A stretch of DNA of 64,000 nt from assembly GCF_012849375.1 (NCBI RefSeq), contig NZ_CP051684.1, positions 4,340,001-4,404,000 of the forward strand, given 5' to 3'. Each line of letters opens with the position of its first letter. Positions within the stretch are counted from its first letter, which is position 1. The translations under genes were made by a program, and so were the position numbers. The stretch comes from Duganella dendranthematis. Its GTDB lineage: Bacteria > Pseudomonadota > Gammaproteobacteria > Burkholderiales > Burkholderiaceae_D. Below the pieces are notes generated by a model. It searched no databases. It saw only the letters and a list, made by a program, of their open reading frames with translations, and was not told the origin of the DNA. Positions 1-10,419 of the stretch are shown here, piece by piece.

Positions 1-2161
<2,161 letters not shown>

Positions 2162-2271
2162 TGACGGTTATACGCATTTACTCTGATGATGAGTGGTGCT
2201 ACCCCAACACAAAACTTTACTTCTCCCAGATTCGCTGCGTAGCCATGAGGCTGCGCGGCACACAAGTCAAA

Positions 2272-2385
2272 GCTTGATGACCATAGTAAGTCGGTCCCAC
2301 CCCTTCCCATCCCGAACAGGACCGTGAAACGACTCTACGCCGATGATAGTGCTGCAACCAGTGTGAAAGTAGGTTATCGTCAAGC
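2272..2385 (+). rRNA. 5S ribosomal RNA
   Basis: About 114 bases. The ends GCTTGATG and CGTCAAGC pair to form the terminal helix I. The interior contains the conserved CCCATCCCGAACAG loop typical of bacterial 5S rRNA. It follows the 23S gene as in a standard 16S-23S-5S operon. Ends were set from the helix I pairing. Confidence 0.95.
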
Positions 2386-2397
2386 TAGTTATTTAGA

Positions 2398-2457
2398 GAA
2401 ATCCCCATCAGCCTGAACGCGCTCAAGATCGCGCTCAGTGCAGGTGGGGATTTTTTG
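2398..2457 (+). terminator. rRNA operon terminator
   Basis: AAATCCCCA (left arm) pairs with TGGGGATTT (right arm), followed by a T run on the plus strand. A second GC-rich inverted repeat lies inside. Position and T tract fit the intrinsic terminator of the rRNA operon. It may also end the convergent minus-strand gene that stops at 2461. Confidence 0.8.
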
Positions 2458-2460
2458 CGT

Positions 2461-4008
2461 TTACAGCGGTTCCAGGTTGGCGCCGCGCAGATTGACCAGC
2501 AGCGCATGGCCGTTGCTGTCGATACGAAACTCGCCGTATTTGGCCTGATCCCATCGTTTTCCCTCGCCTTCCTTGAAATACCACGCATCGCTTGCCGGCT
2601 GCAGACCACTTTGGGTATTCACCAGCTCGATCAGGATTTCATTCGTGGCCGGCGGTCCTTCGGATGCGGCGCGGCGGATGACCGCAATCCCTCTGTCGTC
2701 AATGGCGGCGACGACTTTGACGTGCCGGCCAACGACGTTCAGATCCGGCGAGCTGAAGTTGAGGCGCATATAATCGCCTTGTATCATTGAGCGCGGGTCG
2801 ACCGGCGCCAGTGCAATAAAGACCGTTCGGCCGTTGCGTATCAGCTGCTCCTTTTGCCAGATGCCGCCGTTGACGACCACCAATACTGCCAGCAATGTCA
2901 GCGCCATCAGCTTGGGTATCTGACCAGGCTGCGCTGCGCTGCGCAGGCCGCGCGGTCGGCTTGGCCACCCGATCAGTCCAAAGGCAGCGCCGCTGGCCGC
3001 CATCAGGAGTGCCTTGGTGGTCAATGGCAGCGCCAACTGGTAATAGAAACAGCCAACAATCCACGCTGCCGCAACGGCGGCGGTTGTTGCCAGCAGCGGC
3101 CGTGCGCTGGTCGCACATATCGCCAGCACCAGCAGCGCGGCGCCGAGCGGGGGCATCATCCAGCACAGGGCGAGCAACAGCAAGGCTGCGAGCAACATAC
3201 GCGGCATGCGGCAAGCCGGCCAGTGCCATGCCAGCCAGGCGGCGCCGGCGACGGCCAGCAGCAACGACAAGATGCGTGATAGTGGCGCGTCGCTGAAGTC
3301 GACGGCGACCTGGAAAGGTTCTGCCAGCACGCCGATCATGAAGCTCTGACCAGCGCTGTATGCCAATCCCAGCAACAGCATCGCGGCCCAGCCGGAAGCG
3401 ATGGCGTCGAGTGCCATTGCTTCTTCCGCTGTCGTGCCGGAAACCGGTCGCGCGTCTGCCCAAGCCACGGTGGCGGTCCATACGAGCGCCGCACAATACA
3501 GCCCGTTTTGCCAGTTTCCCCGCCAAAAAAGGCGGTCTTCGCCAAACATCATGGCAAACGCCGCGCAGGCCAGCGCGCCCAATAAGGTGCGCAGCCAAAG
3601 TTGGGGGACTGCCCAGGCGGCGCCCAGGATTACCAGCATCAGTGCGGCGCTGGCCAGGACGGTCGACAGATCCCGGTAAAATCCGAAGGCCAGCAGCACG
3701 CCCGCCACCAGCAGCGCTGGAAAGCCGAGTTGTTCGACGAATTCGGGCGTATGGCGGCTGCGTAGCAGGAATAGGGCGGTGCCGAGGATCAGTACGCCAA
3801 CTGTGTAAGTTAGCGACCCTCGTTCCAACGGTGAGCCCAGCGTGATGAACAGCACGGCGACGAGGGGGATCACCGCCAACCATGCCCCTAGCCCGGTCAT
3901 CAAGACCACCGGCCAGGGACGCGCCGTGGATGTTGGTGCGGCGTCGGATGGCAGGATGTCGCCGGCCACCGCCGCTTCGATCAAATCGTTCAGTTTTTGG
4001 CTGCTCAT
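2461..4008 (-). CDS. DUF4401 membrane protein with C-terminal GDYXXLXY domain
   Basis: 515 residues. After a short soluble N-terminus (MSSQKLNDLIEAA) come many hydrophobic segments, about ten predicted membrane helices, as in DUF4401 proteins. The last ~150 residues carry the motif QGDYMRLNF that defines the GDYXXLXY family, a domain often encoded as a separate gene beside DUF2157/DUF4401; here the two are fused. The ATG at 4008 overlaps the TGA of the upstream DUF2157 gene as ATGA, which fixes the start and indicates translational coupling. A longer reading frame exists upstream but lies inside the neighbour. Biochemical function is unknown. Confidence 0.85.
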   Translation of the reverse strand: MSSQKLNDLIEAAVAGDILPSDAAPTSTARPWPVVLMTGLGAWLAVIPLVAVLFITLGSPLERGSLTYTVGVLILGTALFLLRSRHTPEFVEQLGFPALLVAGVLLAFGFYRDLSTVLASAALMLVILGAAWAVPQLWLRTLLGALACAAFAMMFGEDRLFWRGNWQNGLYCAALVWTATVAWADARPVSGTTAEEAMALDAIASGWAAMLLLGLAYSAGQSFMIGVLAEPFQVAVDFSDAPLSRILSLLLAVAGAAWLAWHWPACRMPRMLLAALLLLALCWMMPPLGAALLVLAICATSARPLLATTAAVAAAWIVGCFYYQLALPLTTKALLMAASGAAFGLIGWPSRPRGLRSAAQPGQIPKLMALTLLAVLVVVNGGIWQKEQLIRNGRTVFIALAPVDPRSMIQGDYMRLNFSSPDLNVVGRHVKVVAAIDDRGIAVIRRAASEGPPATNEILIELVNTQSGLQPASDAWYFKEGEGKRWDQAKYGEFRIDSNGHALLVNLRGANLEPL

Positions 4009-4949
4009 GCGATGTGCTCCGGTTGATGCGTGTGCGCCAGCCCCAGGATCAGCTTGACCGTGAGGGCCAACAGCGCCGCCGCTACGCATCCCGTCAACAG
4101 GATTGCCGCAGTCGACACGCCTCCGCCTGCGATGAGTGTTCGCGCCAATCCGCCCATCAGCACGACGTTGGCGCCGAAGCCCAGGGCGCTGACGACGAAC
4201 ACGTCAAACATATTGCGCAGGCTGAAGACGAAGATCAGCGCAGCAATGCTGGTCAGCGTTACCATGTACATTGCGCTGAGCCGTGGACCAAGCAAGCTGT
4301 AGATGGCGACCCAGCATAGGCCTGCGGTCGCGTAGATCATAATCAAGCGCATCGGCCAAAGTCCGGCGCCGACGGGCGCAAAGCGGAACAGCGCCGCCAG
4401 CGCGACGGCTGGCACCCATGAGCTCAGGCTGGCCTCGAAAAATCCCAGGCCCGGCACAGCCCGGTAGGCCAGCCAGGTAGCGGTCAAGGCCACCACCGCC
4501 CATGCGGTCCACAGGACGTCGTGGCGAACGCCCAAGCAGAGCGGCACGGTCAGCAAGGCCCATACTGCGAATAGTTCCCATGGATCGGCGCCGGTCTGGT
4601 AGGTCTGCCCGAAGTGGGCGAACAGTCCGCCGCAGGTGATGAAGGCCACCAGCGACAGGGGCACGCGCGTGGCCGGGTGCCGCCAGGCGCCCAGCAGGGC
4701 AAGGATGAGCAGCGCCTGCAATAGCGCGAAGCGTCCGGCGTGCGATAGCGAGGGCCAATTGGCGGCGATCCAAAACAGGATGCCAAGCCCGCCGAGGGCG
4801 GCGCCCAGCACTGCCAGGCCGTGCTGCAGCCGCTGCGCGAGCGAAGGAGGAGGCTCGTCGAGTGCGGCAAGTTGGCGTAGGGCGGCATGTTGCTGGACCG
4901 ATAGCTGGTACTTGTCGGTCAGGGCAAGAATGGCGAGACGGAGACTCAT
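4005..4949 (-). CDS. DUF2157 domain-containing membrane protein
   Basis: 314 residues, with a soluble N-terminal region of about 60 residues and then roughly nine to ten hydrophobic helices, including the family-like segment GILFWIAANWPSLSHAGRFA. ATG at 4949 is preferred over the GTG two codons earlier because GAGGTG lies just upstream of it. It is the first gene of a two-gene operon with the DUF4401-GDYXXLXY gene and overlaps it by 4 bases. Such pairs are common in proteobacteria, but no function is established to my knowledge. Confidence 0.85.
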   Translation of the reverse strand: MSLRLAILALTDKYQLSVQQHAALRQLAALDEPPPSLAQRLQHGLAVLGAALGGLGILFWIAANWPSLSHAGRFALLQALLILALLGAWRHPATRVPLSLVAFITCGGLFAHFGQTYQTGADPWELFAVWALLTVPLCLGVRHDVLWTAWAVVALTATWLAYRAVPGLGFFEASLSSWVPAVALAALFRFAPVGAGLWPMRLIMIYATAGLCWVAIYSLLGPRLSAMYMVTLTSIAALIFVFSLRNMFDVFVVSALGFGANVVLMGGLARTLIAGGGVSTAAILLTGCVAAALLALTVKLILGLAHTHQPEHIA

Positions 4950-5099
4950 AAGCACCTCACAATTTGATGTATTGCTTATACAGTAACATTGTCTTTGTGG
5001 GCAGCGTCGTGACTTAATGCAACGTCAGCTCACTATTTGTGGGCAGCCGTGCGATTGAGTTGTATTATTTACCGGTGTCCACTCACCTGAGGTAGCTCC

Positions 5100-6035
5100 A
5101 TGGCAGAAGCAAGAAAGTATCGCTTGGTAACGCGTAGCGATTTTGATGGTTTGGTGTGCGCGGTGCTGCTCAAGCATCTGGATTTGATTGACGAGATCCT
5201 GTTCGTTCATCCGAAGGATATGCAGGACGGTAAGATCGCGATCAGCGACAACGACATCACCACCAATTTACCGTATGTGCCGGGCGTGCACCTGGCATTC
5301 GATCACCATTTGTCGGAAACCATCCGCAACACCGGTGAGCGCAGCAATCACGTGATTCATCCCGAGGCGCCGTCGGCGGCGCGCGTGGTCTACGATTATT
5401 ACGGTGGCCTCAAAGCGTTCCCGGCAGCATGGGACGACATGATGGCGGCGGTCGACAAGGGCGATGCCGCGCGCTTCAACGAGCAGGAAGTGCTGCATCC
5501 GGAAAACTGGGATTTGCTGAACTTCCTGATGGACGCACGTACCGGCCTGGGCCGTTTCCGCGAGTTCCGCATCTCGAACTACAACCTGATGATGGACCTG
5601 ATCAATTACTGCAAGGACCACACGATCGAACAGATCATGGAACTGCCGGATGTGAAGGAACGCAAGGAGCTGTATTTCGATCACGCCGAGAAGTGCAAGG
5701 AGCAGATTCGCCGTTGCGCCACGGTGCACAAAAACCTGGTGGTGCTGGACCTGCGCAACGAGGAAGTGATCTTTGCCGGCAACCGCTTCATCATCTACGC
5801 GCTGTTCCCGCAGACGAATATCTCGATCCACGTGCTGTGGGGCCTGAAGAACCAGAATACGGTATTCGCCACCGGCAAATCGATCCTGAACCGTACTTCG
5901 AAGACCAATATCGGCGCACTGATGCTGGAATACGGCGGCGGCGGGCATGAGAATGCCGGCACCTGCCAGGTCGATAATGAGCGGGCGGACGAGGTGCTGG
6001 AAGCGCTGATCTACCGCATCAATAGCGAAGGCTGA
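5100..6035 (+). CDS. DHH-family phosphoesterase (exopolyphosphatase-like)
   Basis: 311 residues. It shows the DHH-superfamily metal-binding signatures SDFDG (residues 13-17) and FDHH (67-70), and near the C-terminus the GGGGH motif of a DHHA1 domain (279-283). Proteins of this type are Mn2+-dependent phosphoesterases acting on polyphosphate, oligonucleotides or cyclic dinucleotides; the substrate cannot be decided from sequence. No signal peptide, so cytoplasmic. It stands alone between the divergent DUF2157 gene and a shared terminator. Confidence 0.85.
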   Translation: MAEARKYRLVTRSDFDGLVCAVLLKHLDLIDEILFVHPKDMQDGKIAISDNDITTNLPYVPGVHLAFDHHLSETIRNTGERSNHVIHPEAPSAARVVYDYYGGLKAFPAAWDDMMAAVDKGDAARFNEQEVLHPENWDLLNFLMDARTGLGRFREFRISNYNLMMDLINYCKDHTIEQIMELPDVKERKELYFDHAEKCKEQIRRCATVHKNLVVLDLRNEEVIFAGNRFIIYALFPQTNISIHVLWGLKNQNTVFATGKSILNRTSKTNIGALMLEYGGGGHENAGTCQVDNERADEVLEALIYRINSEG

Positions 6036-6041
6036 CAACAT

Positions 6042-6067
6042 AAAAAAAGCGCCCTAGGGCGCTTTTC
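6042..6067. terminator. bidirectional intrinsic terminator
   Basis: The perfect stem AAGCGCC/GGCGCTT around CTAG is flanked by an A run on one side and a T run on the other. It serves both convergent genes: the DHH phosphoesterase on plus and the flavoprotein ending at 6068 on minus. Confidence 0.85.
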
Positions 6068-7321
6068 TCATTCCTGCTCAGGCAGGGCGATGTGATCGTC
6101 CGTGCTGAACTGGTAATCCTTGAACACGTGTTCCGCGCTCAGCAGTTGGTACTCGCCATCCGGCTTCTTGAACGAGGTGTCCTTCAGCTTGTAGGTGTAG
6201 TGGCCGCAGGTCCAGCAGTTGAAGTTGCGCATGTGGGTGCACAGGCAGGTCTTGTCCATCACCACCACGTTCTTCAGTTCAGGATGCGCCGCCACTTCGC
6301 GGTTGTACGAATTGATGTAGGCGCAGTTGCCGGTCGCGTCCAGCAGATAGCCGTACGATTCGCAGCCCGGACGAATGCCGGAGCCGATCGCCGGCGTATT
6401 CTTCAGCATCCGCATCGGATAGCCGGTCGGCGAAATGCCGTTGACGATGATGTCCTCTTCCGACGCCTTGAAGTATTCCTGCTTGACCTTGTCCGGCAGG
6501 CCGCACTCCTTGGTGACGGTGAAGCGGGTGGCCACCTGCACGCCTGCCGCGCCGGCTTCCAGGAACCGGACCGCATCGGAACCGGTGAAGATGCCGCCGG
6601 CCGCGATCAGCGGAATGTCCAGCTGCTCTTCCTTGAAGTAGGCCAGCAGTTCCAGCATGATGGTCATCAGGTCGTAGTCTTTCCAGTCTTCCGGACCGAA
6701 GCCCAGGTGACCGCCGGCCAGCGGGCCTTCGACAATGACGTAATCCGGCAGACGGTTCAGCTTGGCGTTCTTGCGCAGGAAGATCTGCAGCGCGCGCACC
6801 GACGACACGATAATGCCCAGCTTGGCTTCGCGGAAGCGCGGGTGGTCGGCCATCAGCGCGAACGAACCGAAGTGCAGGCCGGCCGACAGCGTGATGCCGT
6901 CGATGCCGGCGTCCAGCGCCGCGTTCAGACGGGTGCGCAGGGTTTCGCGCGGACCATTCATGGTCAGCTTTTCCATGCAGTTGACAAAGATCAGGCCAGA
7001 GCCCTGCTTGGCGCGCATGGTGGCGCCGATGTGCAGGCGTTGCGCTTCGGCCAGGCGTTGCAGGTCGAACTGCACCATGGACTTGTCCATGTTGTTGATG
7101 TTGTGCTTGTAGAGCTTGGTCTTGTCCTTGACGAAGCTGGTATCGAACTTGCGATCCGAGACGTCTTCCACCATCGCGTCGGAGATGTGACCGATACCGC
7201 CCAGGCGGGCCGCTTCCAGCGCCAGTTCCGAGGTCGAGATATCGACCCCCATTCCGCCGATCATGATGGGCACATACTCGTCATTGCCAAATCGCAGGCG
7301 GAAATCATCAACACGTTTCAT
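6068..7321 (-). CDS. nitronate monooxygenase-like flavin oxidoreductase
   Basis: 417 residues, a TIM-barrel flavoprotein of the 2-nitropropane dioxygenase/nitronate monooxygenase group. Visible features are MIGGMGVDIS near residue 20, EGPLAGGHLGFG in the middle, and the phosphate-binding IAAGGIFTGSDAVRFLEAGAAGVQVATRF. The C-terminal extension carries a cysteine-rich stretch (CLCTHMRNFNCWTCGH) that could bind metal or form disulfides. AAGGA lies just upstream of the ATG. The family oxidises nitronates or related compounds with FMN; this member's true substrate is unknown. It is probably transcribed alone. Confidence 0.85.
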   Translation of the reverse strand: MKRVDDFRLRFGNDEYVPIMIGGMGVDISTSELALEAARLGGIGHISDAMVEDVSDRKFDTSFVKDKTKLYKHNINNMDKSMVQFDLQRLAEAQRLHIGATMRAKQGSGLIFVNCMEKLTMNGPRETLRTRLNAALDAGIDGITLSAGLHFGSFALMADHPRFREAKLGIIVSSVRALQIFLRKNAKLNRLPDYVIVEGPLAGGHLGFGPEDWKDYDLMTIMLELLAYFKEEQLDIPLIAAGGIFTGSDAVRFLEAGAAGVQVATRFTVTKECGLPDKVKQEYFKASEEDIIVNGISPTGYPMRMLKNTPAIGSGIRPGCESYGYLLDATGNCAYINSYNREVAAHPELKNVVVMDKTCLCTHMRNFNCWTCGHYTYKLKDTSFKKPDGEYQLLSAEHVFKDYQFSTDDHIALPEQE

Positions 7322-7461
7322 TGCTATCCTTAGACTACCGAGGTTATTTGCGGTCGCGCGGCAGTACGCATGGTCGGGGCTCCGACTTATTCTACTCCAT
7401 GTGTACTACAGCTATGTGACGGCGCGGCAGTGCTGGGCACGCCGCGCGGACGGACGGGAGA

Positions 7462-7947
7462 TCAGTCGCGGAAGTTGTTGAATTCCAGCGGCAGGTCGGC
7501 GACATCCTTGCGCAGCAGCGCCATGGCGGCCTGCAGGTCGTCGCGCTTGGCGCCGGTGATGCGCACCGATTCGCCCTGGATGGCGGCTTGCACCTTCATC
7601 TTGCTGTCCTTGATGGCGCGCACGATTTTCTTGGCATCGTCGGATTCGATGCCGTTTTTCACCGTGATGACCTGGCGCACCTTGTCGCCGCCGATTTTCT
7701 TGATCTCGCCATCGTCGAGGAAACGGACGTCGACCTTGCGCTTGGCCAGCTTGGTGGTCAAGACGTCGCGCACTTGCTGCAACTGGAATTCCGCATCGGC
7801 GGTCACGGTCAGCTCGCGCTCTTTCTGTTCGACGGCGGCGCCGGTCCCCTTGAAGTCAAAGCGCGTGGCGATCTCCTTTTGAGATTGCTCGACGGCATTC
7901 TTCACTTCGATCATATCGGCTTCCAAAACTACATCAAACGACGGCAT
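7462..7947 (-). CDS. yajQ: YajQ family cyclic di-GMP-binding protein
   Basis: 161 residues matching the whole YajQ family: [21 protein letters not shown] at the start, [11 protein letters not shown], then [14 protein letters not shown] and the C-terminal repeat domain. YajQ/XC_3703-type proteins bind nucleotides; some are reported c-di-GMP effectors, though the role varies between species. ATG at 7947 was chosen because the conserved MPSF starts there and AAGGAAA lies 7 bases upstream. A frame extension to 7971 would add eight unconserved residues. It is divergent from murB. Confidence 0.9.
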   Translation of the reverse strand: MPSFDVVLEADMIEVKNAVEQSQKEIATRFDFKGTGAAVEQKERELTVTADAEFQLQQVRDVLTTKLAKRKVDVRFLDDGEIKKIGGDKVRQVITVKNGIESDDAKKIVRAIKDSKMKVQAAIQGESVRITGAKRDDLQAAMALLRKDVADLPLEFNNFRD

Positions 7948-8047
7948 AACTATTTCCTTTTCGTGAGGCAAGCAGCACGCATGGATCCGGCTGCATCAAA
8001 GACTGATATTTTAACGGACAACCTGCCCGACGCCGCCATATCGGCGC

Positions 8048-8075
8048 TGGTTTTTTGCGTGTTTCGCTCTATAAT
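8048..8075 (+). promoter_or_regulatory. putative sigma-70 promoter of murB
   Basis: A perfect -10 hexamer TATAAT lies at 8070-8075; the -35 region about 16-17 bases upstream is weak. Transcription would start near 8082, which rules out the ATG at 8078 and supports the ATG at 8102 as the murB start, with a leader of about 20 bases. Confidence 0.5.
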
Positions 8076-8101
8076 CGATGAAATTTCCTGATTATTTTCT
8101 C

Positions 8102-9124
8102 ATGCCCGCCCCATTTTCTGTCCTACATCAATTTCCGCTGCAGTCCCTCAACACCTTCGGCATCGCCGCCAGCGCGCGCGCCTATTTGCGCGTGACCGAA
8201 AAGGAGCAATTGCTCGGCGTTTATGCCGATGGCGCCTGGGCTACTTTGCCGAAGCTGGTGCTGGGCGGCGGCAGCAATGTGCTGCTGACCGGCGACTTTG
8301 ACGGCTTGGTGCTGCACATCGCTTTGCAGGGCAGGGAAGTGCTGGAAGACACGCAACAACATTATTTGGTGCGCGCGGCCGCCGGCGAAAACTGGCATGC
8401 GTTCGTGCAGTGGACGCTGGCGCACGGCGTCGGCGGGCTGGAAAATCTGTCGCTGATACCGGGCACGGTCGGCGCGGCTCCTATCCAGAATATTGGCGCC
8501 TACGGTCTGGAAATCAAGGACGTCTTCCACAGCGCGACGGTGTTCGATCCGTGCAGTGGCGAGACGCGCGTGATGGATGCGGCGGCGTGCCGCTTCGGCT
8601 ATCGCGACAGTGTCTTCAAGCGCGAAGAGGGCCGCCACCTGATCATTCTGGACGTGACGTTTGCGCTGCCCAAGCAGTGGCAGCCGAATCTGCGTTATGC
8701 CGAGCTGGCGGCCGAGCCGGGCCTGGGCAATGCGCCGACGCCGCAACAGGTGGCCGATGCGGTGATCGCGATTCGCCGCCGCAAGCTGCCCGATCCGGCG
8801 GTGATCGGCAATGCCGGCAGCTTCTTCAAAAATCCGGTGGTATCGGGCGCGCAATGCGCGGCGCTGCTGGAGCGATTTCCGAACCTGGTGCACCACGCGC
8901 AGCCGGATGGCAGCGAGAAGCTGGCCGCCGGCTGGCTGATCGATCAATGCGGCTGGAAAGGGCGCAGCCTGGGCGCGGCCGGCGTCTATCCGAAACAGGC
9001 GCTGGTGCTGGTGAATAACGGTGGCGCCAGCGGCGCCGACGTGGTGGCGCTGGCCAAGGCGATACAGGCCGACGTGCAGGCGCGCTATGGCGTGCTGCTG
9101 GAACCTGAACCTGTGTTCATCTAA
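8102..9124 (+). CDS. murB: UDP-N-acetylmuramate dehydrogenase
   Basis: 340 residues, type I MurB. It reduces UDP-GlcNAc-enolpyruvate to UDP-MurNAc with NADPH and FAD in cytoplasmic peptidoglycan synthesis. The N-terminal FAD-binding signature LGGGSNVLLT, the segment LIPGTVGAAPIQNIGAYG, the proton-donor serine in NAGSFFKNP and the terminal LEPEPVFI are all present. An ATG eight codons earlier falls upstream of the likely transcription start, so 8102 is preferred. Its stop overlaps that of the convergent GAF-domain gene by 3 bases, leaving no room for a terminator. Confidence 0.93.
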   Translation: MPAPFSVLHQFPLQSLNTFGIAASARAYLRVTEKEQLLGVYADGAWATLPKLVLGGGSNVLLTGDFDGLVLHIALQGREVLEDTQQHYLVRAAAGENWHAFVQWTLAHGVGGLENLSLIPGTVGAAPIQNIGAYGLEIKDVFHSATVFDPCSGETRVMDAAACRFGYRDSVFKREEGRHLIILDVTFALPKQWQPNLRYAELAAEPGLGNAPTPQQVADAVIAIRRRKLPDPAVIGNAGSFFKNPVVSGAQCAALLERFPNLVHHAQPDGSEKLAAGWLIDQCGWKGRSLGAAGVYPKQALVLVNNGGASGADVVALAKAIQADVQARYGVLLEPEPVFI

Positions 9125-10053
9125 GGACGGGCGGCCTGCACCAGTTCAATCGCGGTGTGGGCGTCTTCCGGGTAAACCGAGCAGCCGGTGTGACAGGCGG
9201 CGCGCAACGCGGCGTCGCTGATGCCGGGCAGCGGTTCGCCCGTTACCGACAGGCTGATACGATGCAGCTGGCTGGTGACGATCGAGCGCCGCGACGCCAT
9301 GTTGAGGATCACGCCAAATTCATCATGGCCGATGCGCGCCACCAGATCGCCAGCGCGGCATTCGCGCTCGATGCGGCGCGAAATATCGGCCAGCGCTTCT
9401 TTCAGCGACGCGATGCCGTTGATGCGCACCACGGCCACGCCCAGATGGCCTTTGCTGGCCTGCGCCGCCGCCAGCTTGGCCTGTAACTGCTCATAGAAGA
9501 ACGAACGATTGGCGGTGCCGCTGGCTTCATCCAGTGTGAGGCGCTGCTTCAGCACATTCGGTCCTTCCTGCGTGGCGCGCTGCATCAGCATCGCCGCCAT
9601 ATTCGCCAGCGGCTGGGCGATCTCCACTTCGTGCTCGTTGAATTCGCGCGGCTCTTTCCAGATCAGCTTCATGACGGCGATGGCGTCGCCGCCGGCGATC
9701 AGCGGCACGATCACCATCGCCCGCAGGCCGACCTTGCGGCACGCTTCGCGGTTGACGCGGTCGTCGGTTTCGCTATCGGTGCACAGCGCCGCCGTACGGC
9801 TGGTCAGCACGCGGCCGGACAAGCTGTTCGCCACCGGCATGCGCAAGCCCAGTTGCGCTTCGGCGATGCCGTTGGCCGAGCGATAGACGATGGCGTCATC
9901 TTCCAGCAGTTCGACCACGGCGCCGTCGGCGCCTGTCAATTCCACCGCGCGGGCGGAGGCCACATCCATGACGGCGGCGAGGTCATTACCCAGTCCAACC
10001 AGCTGGACCTGGGCGTCGATAATCGCGAGTAGTTTGTGTGATGGTATGTTCAT
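9121..10053 (-). CDS. GAF domain protein with degenerate GGDEF (GHDEF) domain
   Basis: 310 residues. Residues about 20-160 form a GAF sensory domain (ELTGADGAVVELL, then a segment rich in PLIAGGDAIAVMKL). Residues about 170-310 resemble a diguanylate cyclase domain, but the signature at 242-246 is GHDEF rather than GG[DE]EF and the domain is short. It may be enzymatically inactive, or a GTP-binding or regulatory module. ATG at 10053 is the only reasonable start before the GAF domain. It has no ribosome binding site and lies directly behind the T run of the ppnP terminator, so expression may be low or use a promoter inside ppnP. Confidence 0.8.
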   Translation of the reverse strand: MNIPSHKLLAIIDAQVQLVGLGNDLAAVMDVASARAVELTGADGAVVELLEDDAIVYRSANGIAEAQLGLRMPVANSLSGRVLTSRTAALCTDSETDDRVNREACRKVGLRAMVIVPLIAGGDAIAVMKLIWKEPREFNEHEVEIAQPLANMAAMLMQRATQEGPNVLKQRLTLDEASGTANRSFFYEQLQAKLAAAQASKGHLGVAVVRINGIASLKEALADISRRIERECRAGDLVARIGHDEFGVILNMASRRSIVTSQLHRISLSVTGEPLPGISDAALRAACHTGCSVYPEDAHTAIELVQAARP

Positions 10054-10059
10054 GGTCGT

Positions 10060-10086
10060 AAAAAAAGCAGACCGCAGTCTGCTTTT
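10060..10086 (-). terminator. intrinsic terminator after ppnP
   Basis: AAAAGCAGAC and GTCTGCTTTT form a 10-base stem with a tiny CGCA loop, and a T run follows on the minus strand. It sits 4 bases after the ppnP stop and ends the wsp-ppnP transcription unit. The A/T flanks make it usable from both sides. Confidence 0.85.
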
Positions 10087-10090
10087 GAAT

Positions 10091-10405
10091 TTAGCCGAAG
10101 TGGCAAACGTAATCGACAGTTTCCACGGTTTCGATGTCGAACTTGCTGTTGCCCGGCACCTTGAATTCCTGGCCGGCGCCGTAGGTCTGCCAGTCGCTGG
10201 CGCCATCCAGCCGCACCTTGCAGACGCCGCCAACGATTTCCATGATTTCCGGCGCGCCGGTGTTGAAGGTCAGGCTGGAAGGGAAGATGACGCCGACGGT
10301 TTTCTTGCTGCCATCCGCAAGGATGACGGTGTGCGACACACATTTGCCGTCGAAGTAGATATTCGATTTCTTGACGACGCTGACTTGATCGATTTGAGCA
10401 CTCAT
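10091..10405 (-). CDS. ppnP: pyrimidine/purine nucleoside phosphorylase PpnP
   Basis: 104 residues, full length for the PpnP/YaiE (DUF1255) cupin family, with characteristic [23 protein letters not shown] and [20 protein letters not shown]. The family cleaves several nucleosides by phosphorolysis to free base and ribose-1-phosphate. It starts 14 bases after the wspR stop with an AAGGA further upstream and ends in a terminator, so it appears to be the last gene of the wsp transcript. A functional link to surface sensing is not obvious. Confidence 0.92.
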   Translation of the reverse strand: MSAQIDQVSVVKKSNIYFDGKCVSHTVILADGSKKTVGVIFPSSLTFNTGAPEIMEIVGGVCKVRLDGASDWQTYGAGQEFKVPGNSKFDIETVETVDYVCHFG

Positions 10406-10419
10406 GCTGCGGTTTTTCC

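Noticed and set aside
6092..7333. 413-codon plus-strand frame opposite the nitronate monooxygenase-like gene
   Set aside because: It is a shadow of the conserved minus-strand gene, with no recognisable motifs or ribosome binding site.
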